Shown here in pieces: positions 34,284-43,100 of a DNA stretch of 64,000 bases. The stretch comes from Nocardioides abyssi (GTDB lineage Bacteria > Actinomycetota > Actinomycetes > Propionibacteriales > Nocardioidaceae). A model generated the notes under the pieces. It was not told the origin of the DNA, searched no databases, and worked only from the letters and a program-made list of their open reading frames with translations. Position 1 is the first letter of the stretch; each line of letters opens with the position of its first letter. Both the position numbers and the translations under genes were made by a program. The stretch lies in the NCBI RefSeq assembly GCF_030412915.1, contig NZ_JAUHJR010000007.1, positions 124,001 through 188,000 on the forward strand, read 5' to 3'.

Positions 34284-34739
34284 ATGAGCCAGGGCAACGA
34301 CCGCGACCTCGCCGAGCTGCGCACCGTGGTGCTGCGCGCCCGCGAGCAGGCCCTCGGCCTGGCCCGGGAGGCCGAGGCGATGAAGGCCGAGCTGTCCCGC
34401 ATGCGCGAGGAGCTCGTCCGCGAGCGGCGCGAGGAGGAGCAGGCGGCCCGCGACGCGCTGCGCAACGGCCAGCTCCCGCCCGAGCAGCGGGCACTCGTCG
34501 AGCGCATCGAGCGCGGCGAGACCACGTGGCGGGCCGTGGTGCACGGGGAGGACGACCACTGGTCGGCGCAGGACTTCCGCACCGACCTCGGCGGTCGGCT
34601 CGAGGACCTGGTCCAGGAGCTGCGCGAGACCGACCCGGAGTTCCGGGCCGAGCACGACCAGGCGCTCGCCGACGCCGCCGAGGTGGCCCGGTCCGCCGGG
34701 TCCACCGGGTCCACCGGCTCGGAGGACGAGCAGCGGTGA
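34284..34739 (+). CDS. hypothetical coiled-coil protein
   Basis: 151 aa. Residues 8-60 form a charged coiled coil (VVLRAREQALGLAREAEAMK), then a conserved-looking block GETTWRAVVHGEDDHWSAQD, and a C-terminal helix followed by a Ser/Gly/Thr linker made by a short tandem repeat (GSTGSTGS). There is no signal peptide or membrane segment, and I do not recognise the family. It lies 10 bp after the W-x-G protein and overlaps the membrane protein gene by GTGA, so it may be a chaperone or cytoplasmic partner of the cassette (inference). Confidence 0.72.
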   Translation: MSQGNDRDLAELRTVVLRAREQALGLAREAEAMKAELSRMREELVRERREEEQAARDALRNGQLPPEQRALVERIERGETTWRAVVHGEDDHWSAQDFRTDLGGRLEDLVQELRETDPEFRAEHDQALADAAEVARSAGSTGSTGSEDEQR

Positions 34740-35071
34740 GCGAGGAGGTCCCGGTCGCCTCGGCGCACGAGCCCGTCGCCGACGGCCGCGAGCCGTTCGG
34801 CACGGCGTTCAAGCGGCGGTGGGCCAACACCCCGATCACCCGGCTCAACCGGTTCATCGGCGCGCTCTTCGTCGGGCCGCTCTTCATCGTGCTGCACGTG
34901 TTCATGTGGCGCGAGAACGGCAACGGCCTCTACCTCGCGCTCGTGCTGCCGCTGCTGGTGCTGCCGATGCTGGTCGTGTGGGCGTGGACCCGCGTCTCCA
35001 CCCCGGGCATCCTCGGCGCGATCGTGCTGGGGCTGGCGGCGGGGCCGCTGCCGTACGTGCTCGGTCTCTGA
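34736..35071 (+). CDS. small membrane protein of the WXG-like cassette
   Basis: 111 aa. A ~30-residue polar N-terminus and a basic stretch (FKRRWANTPITRLNR) are followed by three hydrophobic segments: IGALFVGPLFIVLHVFMW, LYLALVLPLLVLPMLVVWAW and ILGAIVLGLAAGPLPYVLGL. It is probably an integral membrane protein with three helices; I do not recognise the family. The GTG at 34736 overlaps the stop of the preceding gene. It closes the four-gene cassette; the following 99 bp to the MOSC gene show no feature. Confidence 0.7.
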   Translation: MSEEVPVASAHEPVADGREPFGTAFKRRWANTPITRLNRFIGALFVGPLFIVLHVFMWRENGNGLYLALVLPLLVLPMLVVWAWTRVSTPGILGAIVLGLAAGPLPYVLGL

Positions 35072-35170
35072 AGCCGCCCGTCCCTCGGGCCTCGCCGCCG
35101 CCCTGCGCCCCTCGGCTGCGGCTTCGGCGAAGATGCGGCGCGCGCGCCGGAGCGGGTCCAGACTTCTCCC

Positions 35171-35818
35171 GTGTCCCAGCTCGTCTCCGTCAACGTCGGC
35201 ACGCCCCGTGAGGCAGCGTGGGCCGGCATCGGCCGCACCAGCATCGACAAGGCGCCGGTCGTGGGCCCCGTCGAGGTCGGCCGGCTCGGCCTCGCCGGCG
35301 ACCAGGTCTCCGACACCCGCCACCACGGCGGGGTAGACCAGGCGGTCTACGCCTACGCCCGCGAGGATCTCGACCGCTGGGCGGCCGACCTCGGGCAGGA
35401 GGTCCGCGACGGCCAGTTCGCGGAGAACCTCACCACGCGCGGCGTCGAGGTGACCGAGGCCGAGGTGGGGGAGCGCTGGCAGGTCGGCTCGACCCTGCTG
35501 GAGGTGGCGTACGTCCGCACCCCGTGCAACGACTTCAAGACCTGGATGGGTCGCTGCGGCTTCGACAACCGCGCCTGGGTCAAGCGGTTCACCCTCGACG
35601 GGGCCCCGGGCGCCTACCTGCGGGTGCTCGCACCGGGGGCGGTCCAGGCCGGCGACGAGGTCCACGTCGTGCACCGTCCCGGCCACGGCGTCACCATCGG
35701 CACGATGTTTCGCGCGCTGCACACAGACCCGGCGCTGCTGCCGCGGCTGCTGGAGGTCGACGGCCTCGCCGAGAAGGCCCGCCGCAAGGCGGAGCAGTAC
35801 GTCGGCGTGCGGGTCTGA
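35171..35818 (+). CDS. MOSC domain-containing protein (YiiM-like)
   Basis: 215-aa protein of the MOSC superfamily, relatives of the molybdenum-cofactor sulfurase C-terminal domain. YiiM-type members reduce N-hydroxylated compounds using molybdenum cofactor. Seen here: LGLAGDQVSDTRHHGGVDQA (about residues 39-58), FAENLTTRG, and the cofactor-binding cysteine in VRTPCNDFKTWMG (about residue 121), followed by a C-terminal 3-alpha-like segment. It starts at GTG 35171. It stands alone between the W-x-G cassette and the acyl-CoA synthetase. Substrate unknown. Confidence 0.92.
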   Translation: MSQLVSVNVGTPREAAWAGIGRTSIDKAPVVGPVEVGRLGLAGDQVSDTRHHGGVDQAVYAYAREDLDRWAADLGQEVRDGQFAENLTTRGVEVTEAEVGERWQVGSTLLEVAYVRTPCNDFKTWMGRCGFDNRAWVKRFTLDGAPGAYLRVLAPGAVQAGDEVHVVHRPGHGVTIGTMFRALHTDPALLPRLLEVDGLAEKARRKAEQYVGVRV

Positions 35819-35874
35819 CGGGCCGCGATCGGCGAAGTCTTTGCCCGACGGGGCGGGCAACCGGGTGGATCCGG

Positions 35875-35903
35875 TTACCGACGAGTCGCGAGTGACGTAG
35901 GTT
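35875..35903 (+). promoter_or_regulatory. promoter of the acyl-CoA synthetase gene
   Basis: TTACCG (35875-35880), a 17-bp spacer and TAGGTT (35898-35903) form a good sigma-70-like promoter. Transcription would begin near 35910, leaving a leader of about 65 nt before the ATG at 35974, which has AGGAGAG just upstream. Confidence 0.65.
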
Positions 35904-35973
35904 ACGGCCATCAGCCCGCGACGGGAGCTCGGGCCGCTTCGGCCTACCCTCCCTGCCGTCACCCAGGAGAGCC

Positions 35974-37797
35974 ATGCCTGTCAACCACGACACCAGCTTC
36001 GTCGACCGCCTGCCCGCGAACGTGGCCGTGCAGTTCCTCGACCGCGTCGCCCAGTCGTCCGGCGCCGAGGCGTACCGCTTCCCGCGTGGAGAGGCGTGGG
36101 AGTCCGTCACCTGGGCCCAGACGGGCGACCGGGTCCGTCGCCTGGCCGCCGGCCTGCTCGCGCTGGGCCTGGAGTCCGAGCAGCGCGTCGGCATCGCCGC
36201 CGGCACCCGCTACGAGTGGATCCTGGCCGACCTGGCGGTCATGTGCGCCGGCGGCGCCACCACCACGGTCTACCCGACGACCAACGCCCCCGACGTGGCC
36301 TACATCCTCGGTGACGCGGAGTGCCGCGTCGTCTTCGCCGAGGACGACGAGCAGCTCGCGAAGCTCAAGGCGCACAAGAACGAGCTGCCGCACCTGATGA
36401 AGGTCGTGACCTTCGACGGCGTCGCCGACGGCGACTGGGTCATCACGATGGACCACCTCGCCGAGCTGGGCGAGAAGCTGCTGGCCGACCAGCCGGAGAT
36501 CGTGGACCAGACCGCGCGGGCCATCCCGGCCGAGCAGCTGGCGACCCTGATCTACACCTCCGGCACGACCGGCAAGCCCAAGGGCGTCCGCCTCACGCAC
36601 CGCTCCTGGGTCTACGAGGGCGCGGCGATCGAGGCCCAGGACATCCTCCACGAGGACGACCTGCAGTTCCTCTGGCTGCCGATGGCCCACTCCTTCGGCA
36701 AGGTGCTGCTCTCCAGCCAGCTCGCGTGCGGCTTCGCGACCGCCATCGACGGCCGCATCGACAAGATCGTGGAGAACCTCGGCATCGTGAAGCCGACCTT
36801 CATGGGCGCCGCTCCGCGCATCTTCGAGAAGGCCCACGGCCGGATCGTCACGATGCAGGCCGCCGAGGGCGGGGCCAAGGAGAAGCTGTTCAAGAAGGCC
36901 TTCGAGGTCGGCATCAAGGTCGACCGGCTCAAGCGCGAGGGCCAGGGCGTCCCGCTCGGCCTGAAGCTCCAGCACGGCCTCTTCGACAAGCTGGTCTTCT
37001 CCAAGGTCCGCGACCGCTTCGGTGGCCGCGTCCGCTTCTTCATCTCCGGCTCGGCCGCGCTGAACCAGGAGATCGCCGAGTGGTTCAACGCCGCCGGCAT
37101 CCTCATCCTCGAGGGCTACGGCATGACCGAGAACGCCGCGGGCGCCACGGTCAACCACCCGGCCGACTACAAGATGGGCACCGTCGGCCCCGCGCTCCCG
37201 GGCGCCCAGGTCCGCATCGGCGAGGGCGACGAGGTCCAGATCAAGGGCCCCCACGTCATGGAGGGCTACCACAACCTCCCCGAGGAGACCGCGAAGGCGT
37301 TCACCGAGGACGGCTGGCTGCGCACCGGTGACAAGGGCTCGCTCGACGCCGACGGGTTCCTCACCATCACCGGCCGGATCAAGGACCTGTTCAAGACCTC
37401 CGGCGGCAAGTACATCGCCCCCTCGGCCATCGAGTCGAAGTTCAAGGCGCTGTGCCCCTACACCAGCCAGTTCATGGTCTTCGGCAACGAGCGCAACTAC
37501 TGCGTCGCGCTGGTCACCCTCGACCCGGACGCCATGGCGGCGTGGGCCGAGGAGAACGGCATGAGCGGGACGTCCTACAGCGAGGTCGTCGCCTCGCCGC
37601 AGGTCAAGGAGATGGTCGCGGGGTACGTCGAGCAGCTCAACGGCCGCCTGAACCGCTGGGAGACCATCAAGAAGTGGGAGATCCTCGACCACGACCTGAC
37701 CATCGAGTCCGGCGAGCTGACCCCCTCGATGAAGGTCAAGCGCAACGTCGTGGAGGACAACAACAAGGCGCGCATCGACGCGCTCTACGCCTCCTGA
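35974..37797 (+). CDS. long-chain acyl-CoA synthetase (AMP-forming)
   Basis: 607-aa member of the adenylate-forming superfamily that activates fatty acids to acyl-CoA in two steps. The AMP-binding P-loop is LIYTSGTTGKPKGVRLTH (about residues 190-207), the A5 motif is EGYGMTENAAGA near residue 379, and WLRTGDKGSLDADGFL with TGRIKDLFKTSGGKYIAPS (about 450-485) carry the hinge and adenylate-contacting residues. It resembles FadD15-type enzymes of actinobacteria. It has its own promoter. After the stop, 11-bp tandem repeats and a 9-bp hairpin separate it from the SOS mutasome operon. Confidence 0.95.
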   Translation: MPVNHDTSFVDRLPANVAVQFLDRVAQSSGAEAYRFPRGEAWESVTWAQTGDRVRRLAAGLLALGLESEQRVGIAAGTRYEWILADLAVMCAGGATTTVYPTTNAPDVAYILGDAECRVVFAEDDEQLAKLKAHKNELPHLMKVVTFDGVADGDWVITMDHLAELGEKLLADQPEIVDQTARAIPAEQLATLIYTSGTTGKPKGVRLTHRSWVYEGAAIEAQDILHEDDLQFLWLPMAHSFGKVLLSSQLACGFATAIDGRIDKIVENLGIVKPTFMGAAPRIFEKAHGRIVTMQAAEGGAKEKLFKKAFEVGIKVDRLKREGQGVPLGLKLQHGLFDKLVFSKVRDRFGGRVRFFISGSAALNQEIAEWFNAAGILILEGYGMTENAAGATVNHPADYKMGTVGPALPGAQVRIGEGDEVQIKGPHVMEGYHNLPEETAKAFTEDGWLRTGDKGSLDADGFLTITGRIKDLFKTSGGKYIAPSAIESKFKALCPYTSQFMVFGNERNYCVALVTLDPDAMAAWAEENGMSGTSYSEVVASPQVKEMVAGYVEQLNGRLNRWETIKKWEILDHDLTIESGELTPSMKVKRNVVEDNNKARIDALYAS

Positions 37798-37837
37798 TCC
37801 ACGCCTGATCCGCACCTGATCCACCCCTGATCCACCC
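37794..37837. repeat. 11-bp tandem repeat, four units, spanning a stop codon
   Basis: CTGATCCACGC, CTGATCCGCAC and two copies of CTGATCCACCC run head to tail. The first unit contains the TGA stop of the acyl-CoA synthetase gene, so the gene's last bases have been repeated into the 3' untranslated region. Confidence 0.9.
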
Positions 37838-37858
37838 GGCCGGTCTCGGGACCGGCCG
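37837..37858. terminator. GC-rich hairpin after the acyl-CoA synthetase gene
   Basis: CGGCCGGTC (37837-37845) pairs perfectly with GACCGGCCG (37850-37858) around TCGG. There is no T run, so it is at best a terminator of the U-less type proposed for actinobacteria, or a 3'-end stabilising hairpin. Confidence 0.5.
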
Positions 37859-37911
37859 CCGCTCCACCCACAGCTGCAGACGAGCACCACCCCAGAGGTG
37901 GCCACCCCCGG

Positions 37912-37940
37912 TTGACGCGTTCGAACGCGTGTTCGATACT
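37912..37940 (+). promoter_or_regulatory. promoter of the imuA'-imuB-dnaE2 operon
   Basis: TTGACG (37912-37917), a 17-bp spacer and GATACT (37935-37940). The expected start falls at the GTG codon (37946), so imuA' is probably leaderless. The LexA box fills most of the spacer. Confidence 0.8.
37921..37936. promoter_or_regulatory. LexA-binding site (SOS box)
   Basis: TCGAACGCGTGTTCGA: two perfect TCGAAC/GTTCGA half-sites separated by 4 bp, matching the actinobacterial SOS box. It lies between the -35 and -10 elements, an ideal repressor position. Confidence 0.92.
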
Positions 37941-37945
37941 GGGGT

Positions 37946-38653
37946 GTGGCCACCTCTTCCTCTGCGGCGTCGTCCGGCGCGACCTCGGCCGCGGCCGAGA
38001 TCGCGCGGCTGCGCGAGCGCATGCAGCGGATGACCGACGGGGTCCCGCGACGTCCGCTGCCCACCCACCCCGCGCTCGGCGGGGCGGTCCAGCTGCGCAC
38101 CGGCGGCAGCTACGAGGCCGACAGCACCTCGCTGGCCCTGGCCCTGATGGCCGGCCCGTCGCAGGCCGGCGAGTGGTGCGCGGTGGTGGGCGTGCCCGAC
38201 TTCGGCGCGGAGGCCGCCGCCGCGGCCGGGGTCGACCTGGGCCGCACCGTGCTGGTCCCCGAGCCCGGCGAGCAGTGGCTCGAGGTGACCGCCGCGCTCG
38301 TCGACGTCGTCGCGGTGGTCGTGCTGCGTCCTCCGCCGCGGGTGGGGGAGCACGTGGCGGAGAAGCTCGGCGCCCGGCTGCGCAAGCGCGGCGGCGTGCT
38401 GGTCGCGCTCGGGCCCTGGCCGCGCTGCGAGGTCCGGCTCACCACCGCCGAGCCGCGGTGGACCGGCGTCGGCCTCGGCCACGGCCACCTCCGCAGCCGC
38501 CAGGTGGTCGTCGAGACGCGCCGGGGCTCGGCCCCGCCGCGGCGTACGACGCTGTGGTTCCCCGGGGAGCCGGCCGAGACCCACCTGCGTCCCGTGCCCG
38601 CCCCCGCCCCCGCGGTGCTCCCCGACGCGCACCCCGCGGTCGCGGCCAGCTGA
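37946..38653 (+). CDS. imuA': ImuA'-type mutasome accessory protein
   Basis: 235 aa. In mycobacteria and relatives ImuA' is a RecA-like-fold partner that works with ImuB and DnaE2 in damage-induced mutagenesis. The sequence here is Ala/Val-rich, with VAVVVLRPPPRVGEHVAEKL and VLVALGPWPRCEVRL, and no intact Walker A motif. The assignment rests mainly on position: first gene of a three-gene SOS operon directly before imuB and dnaE2, under a LexA box. The GTG at 37946 matches the predicted transcript start. It overlaps the imuB start by one base (TGATG). Confidence 0.82.
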   Translation: MATSSSAASSGATSAAAEIARLRERMQRMTDGVPRRPLPTHPALGGAVQLRTGGSYEADSTSLALALMAGPSQAGEWCAVVGVPDFGAEAAAAAGVDLGRTVLVPEPGEQWLEVTAALVDVVAVVVLRPPPRVGEHVAEKLGARLRKRGGVLVALGPWPRCEVRLTTAEPRWTGVGLGHGHLRSRQVVVETRRGSAPPRRTTLWFPGEPAETHLRPVPAPAPAVLPDAHPAVAAS

Positions 38654-40185
38654 TGCGCACCCTCGTCGTGTGGTGCCCCGACTGGCCGGTGGTCGCCGCG
38701 CTGGTCGAGGAGGCGCTGCCGCCCCGGCAGCCGGCCGCGGTGTTCGCGGCCAACGTCGTGCAGGCGCTCAACGGTCCCGCCCGGGAGTTCGGGGTACGCC
38801 GCGGCATGCGGCGGCGCGACGCCCAGGCGCGGTGCCCCGAGATCGCCGTGCTCGCCGCCAACCCCGACCGCGACGCGCGGGCGTTCGAGGACGTCCTGGC
38901 GGTGCTCGAGCAGCTGCGGCCCGGCGTGGCGCCGCTGCGGCCCGGCCTGGTGGCGCTCCGGTCGCCGGGCCGGTTCTACGGCGGGGAGGCCGAGGCCGCG
39001 GCGGTGCTGGCCGAGCGGCTGGTGCAGCACGGGGTGTGGGACTGCCGGGTGGGGGTCGCCGACGAGCTGTTCACCGCCGAGCAGGCCGCGCGCCGGGCCG
39101 AGCCGCAGGACAGCGTGGTGGTGCCGGCGGGGGAGTCGGTGCCGTTCTTGCGGGCCCTGCCGGTCGAGGTGCTCGACGACCCTGAGACCGTCGGGCTGCT
39201 CAAGCGGCTCGGCCTGCGCACGCTCGGGCAGCTCGCCGACCTGCGGGCCGGTGACGTGCTGGCCCGGTTCGGCCGGCAGGTGGCCTGGGTGCACCGGGTG
39301 GTCTCCGGGCAGGGGGAGCGGCTGCTGGCCGAGCGGACCCCGCCGCCGGACCTGGAGGTCCACGTCGACTTCGAGCCGCCGTTGGACTCCGCGGAGACCA
39401 TCTGCTTCAGCGCGCGCCGCACCGCCGACGCCTTCGTCGAGGGGCTGGCCCGCCGGGGGCTGGTGTGCACCGAGCTGCTCGTGCAGGCCGAGGCCGACGG
39501 GGTGGTCGCCTCCTCGCGGCGGTGGCTGCACCCGCGCTGGTTCGGCGCGACCGACGTCGTCGACCGGCTGCACTGGCAGCTGCAGGGTGGCTTCAGGGCC
39601 GGCGAGGTGCGGGCGCCGGTCGAGCGGGTGCGGTTCGTGCCGGAGACGGTCGTGCCGGACTCCGTCCACGCCGACGGGCTGTGGGGCGGCACCGACGAGC
39701 GGGTCCAGCGCGGGATCGCGCGGGTGCAGGGGATGCTCGGCCACGAGGCGGTCCTGGTGCCGGTGCTGCAGGGCGGCCGGGCGCCGGCCGACCGGCAGGC
39801 GATGGTGCCGTGGGGCGAGCGGCCGACCGGCCTGCGGCCCACCGGCCTGCCGTGGCCGGGCAGCATCCCGCCGCCCGCACCGGCCCGGGTGCTGGCCGAC
39901 CCCTGGCCGGCGGCGCTCGTCGAGCCGGGCGGGCGACCGGTCGTGGTCGACGAGCGCGGCGCGGTGCGTGGTGAGCCGGCGCGGTTCCGCCCGAGCGCCG
40001 ACGAGCCGTGGCAGCCGGTCGCGGCCTGGGCCGGCCCGTGGCCGGTGGAGGAGCTGTGGTGGGAGGGCACCCCGCGGCGGGTGGCGCGCTTCCAGGTGGT
40101 CGGTGTCGACGGCCGCGCCTGGCTGATGACCTACGACCAGGCCGCAGCGGATTCGGTGTGGTGGACCGAGGCGGGCTACGACTGA
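38653..40185 (+). CDS. imuB: ImuB, catalytically inactive Y-family polymerase homologue
   Basis: 510-aa hub of the mutasome. It aligns with Y-family (UmuC/DinB) polymerases but lacks their catalytic acids: the first motif reads LVVWCPDWPVV instead of the D-x-D form, and the palm region is LRSPGRFYGGE instead of S-x-D-E. The helix-hairpin-helix (LKRLGLRTLGQLADL) and little-finger regions are present. A likely sliding-clamp-binding motif QAMVPWGER lies at about residues 382-390, like the Q-x-x-x-x-W-G type in mycobacterial ImuB. It is expected to bring DnaE2 and ImuA' to the beta clamp. It overlaps dnaE2 by one base. Confidence 0.95.
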   Translation: MRTLVVWCPDWPVVAALVEEALPPRQPAAVFAANVVQALNGPAREFGVRRGMRRRDAQARCPEIAVLAANPDRDARAFEDVLAVLEQLRPGVAPLRPGLVALRSPGRFYGGEAEAAAVLAERLVQHGVWDCRVGVADELFTAEQAARRAEPQDSVVVPAGESVPFLRALPVEVLDDPETVGLLKRLGLRTLGQLADLRAGDVLARFGRQVAWVHRVVSGQGERLLAERTPPPDLEVHVDFEPPLDSAETICFSARRTADAFVEGLARRGLVCTELLVQAEADGVVASSRRWLHPRWFGATDVVDRLHWQLQGGFRAGEVRAPVERVRFVPETVVPDSVHADGLWGGTDERVQRGIARVQGMLGHEAVLVPVLQGGRAPADRQAMVPWGERPTGLRPTGLPWPGSIPPPAPARVLADPWPAALVEPGGRPVVVDERGAVRGEPARFRPSADEPWQPVAAWAGPWPVEELWWEGTPRRVARFQVVGVDGRAWLMTYDQAAADSVWWTEAGYD

Positions 40186-43100
40186 TGGGCTGGAACAACC
40201 CGACCATGCCGTGGGCCGAGCTCGAGCGCCGGCTCTCCGGACGCCCCGACCTGTCCTCGGAGGCGCCGATCTCGCGGCGCAAGCGCCGGCCGAGGCAGAC
40301 CGACGTCGCGGCGCCGGACGGACCGGTGGTGCCCTACGCCGAGCTGCACTGCCACTCCAGCTTCAGCTTCCTCGACGGCGCGAGCTCGCCGGACCAGCTG
40401 GTGCTCGAGGCGATCCGGCTGGGCCTGGACAGCCTGGCGATCACCGACCACGACGGGTTCCACGGGGCACCGCTGTTCGCGGAGACCGCCCAGGTCAACG
40501 GTGCGGTGTCCGGACGCTCGGACCTGCGGACGGCGTACGGCGCCGAGCTCTCCCTCGACCTCGGCCGGGCCCAGCAGGGCGTGGCCGACCCCGAGGGCAC
40601 CCACCTGCTGGTGCTGGCCCGCGGGGTGGAGGGCTACCACCGGCTGGCGGCGTCGATCACCGACGCCCACCTGCGCGGCCAGGAGAAGGGCCGCCCGGTC
40701 TACGACCTCGCCGAGCTGGGCGAGCGGGCCGAGGGCCACTGGCTGGTGCTGACCGGCTGCCGCAAGGGCGCGGTCCGCTCCGCGCTGCGGGCCGAGGGGC
40801 CGGCCGCGGCGGCCCGCGAGCTGGGCCGGCTGGTCGAGCTGTTCGGTCGCGGCTCGGTGGCCGTGGAGCTGGTCGACCACGGGCACCCGACCGACGCCGA
40901 CGACAACGACCTGCTCTTCGCGCTCGCCGCCGAGCACGGCCTGCCGGCGGTGGCGACCAACAACGTCCACCACGCCCGGCCCGGCGACCACCGGCTGGCC
41001 GCGGCGATGGCCGCGATCCGGGCCCGGCGGAGCCTGGCCGAGATGGACGGCTGGCTGCCAGCCAGCGGCGCGGCCTGCCTGCGGTCGGGGGAGGAGATGG
41101 CGCGGCGGTTCGCCCGCTATCCCGGCGCGGTGACGCGGTCGGTGGAGCTGGCCGACCAGGTCGTCTTCGACCTGCAGAAGGCCACCCCGCGGCTGCCCAA
41201 GGACGGCATCCCCGAGGGCCACACCCCGATCAGCTGGCTGAAGGTGCTGACCTGGCGCGGCTTCGAGCAGCGCTACTACGGCACCGACCTCGAGGCCGAG
41301 GCGCGCGCCAAGATCCTCCACGAGCTCGAGGTCATCGAGCGCAAGGACTTCGCCGGCTACTTCGTCATCGTCCACGACATCGTCGCCTTCGCCCGCTCCC
41401 GCGGGATCCTCTGCCAGGGCCGCGGGTCGGCGGCCAGCTCGGTGGTCTGCCACGCGCTCGGCATCACCGCGATCGACCCGGTCTTCTACCGGCTCCCCTT
41501 CGAGCGGTTCATCTCCGAGCACCGCGACGAGGAGCCCGACATCGACGTGGACTTCGACTCCGACCGCCGCGAGGAGGTCATCCAGTGGGTCTACGAGCGC
41601 TACGGCCGCCACAACGCCGCGCAGGTCGCCAACGTCATCAGCTACCGGCCCAAGATGGCGGTCCGCGACGCCGCCAAGGCGCTCGGCTTCTCCCCGGGCC
41701 AGCAGGACGCCTGGTCGAAGTCGATCTCGAGCTGGACCAAGGTCGAGCCCGACGGCGACCCCGGCGAGACCGAGGTGCCCGAGCAGGTCGTGGCGCTGGC
41801 CAACCAGCTGCTCTCCGCCCCGCGGCACCTCGGCATCCACTCCGGCGGGATGGTGCTCACCGAGCGGCCCATCGGCGAGGTCTGCCCGATCGAGCACGCC
41901 CGGATGGAGGGCCGCACGGTCCTGCAGTGGGACAAGGACGGCTGCGAGTTCATGGGGCTGGTCAAGTTCGACCTGCTCGGGCTCGGGATGCTCTCCGCGC
42001 TCGACCACATGATCCGCATCGTCGGCGAGCACCTCGGGGACCGCTGGGAGCTGGCGACGATCCCCAAGGAGGAGCCGGCGGTCTACGACATGCTCTGCCG
42101 CGCGGACTCCATCGGCGTCTTCCAGGTCGAGAGCCGCGCCCAGATCGGCACCCTGCCGCGGCTGCAGCCGCGCTGCTTCTACGACCTGGCCATCGAGATC
42201 GCGCTCATCCGCCCCGGCCCGATCCAGGGCGGCGCGGTGCACCCCTACGTCCGTCGGGCCACCGGCCGCGAGCCGGTCGACTACCCCCACCCCGAGCTCG
42301 TCCCGGTCCTCGAGCGGACCCTGGGCGTCCCGCTGTTCCAGGAGCAGCTGATGGACATGGCCAAGACGATCGGCGACTGCACCCCCGACGAGGCCGACCT
42401 GCTGCGCCGGGCGATGGGCTCCAAGCGCGGCATCGAGCGGATCGAGAGCATCAAGCACAAGCTGTACGACGGGATGGAGCGCCGCGGCATCGTCGGGGAC
42501 GACGCGGACGCGATCTACGTCAAGATCCTGTCCTTCGCCAACTTCGGGTTCGCCGAGAGCCACGCGCTGTCCTTCGCCAAGCTCGTCTACGCCAGCTCGT
42601 GGTTCAAGCTGCACTACCCGGGGGCGTTCCTCGCCGGGCTGCTGCGCGCCCAGCCGATGGGCTTCTACTCCGCGCAGTCGCTGGTCGGCGACGCCCGCCG
42701 GCACGGCGTCACCGTGCTCAAGCCCGACCTCGGGCGATCCGGGGCGCAGGCCGACCTCGAGCCGCTCGCCGAGGGCGCCCGCGTCTCGGGGATGGACTCC
42801 TGCCTGCTCGACCATCCGGGCAAGACTTTCTTCGTCCCGGGCACCCCTGACCCCACCCCGCGGCACCGCCGCGACACGGCGTACGCCGTCCGGCTGGGGC
42901 TGGACTCCGTGCGCGGCATCGGCCTCGACGTGGCCGCCCGGATCGTGGCGGCCCGTGCGGAGCGGCCGTTCGCCGACCAGGTGGACCTGTCGCGACGGGC
43001 CGGGCTCGACGCCCGGCAGCTCGAGGCGCTGGCGACCGCCGGGGCCTTCGACAGCAGCGGGCTGAGCCGCCGGCAGGCGCTGTGGAACGCCGGCTGGACC

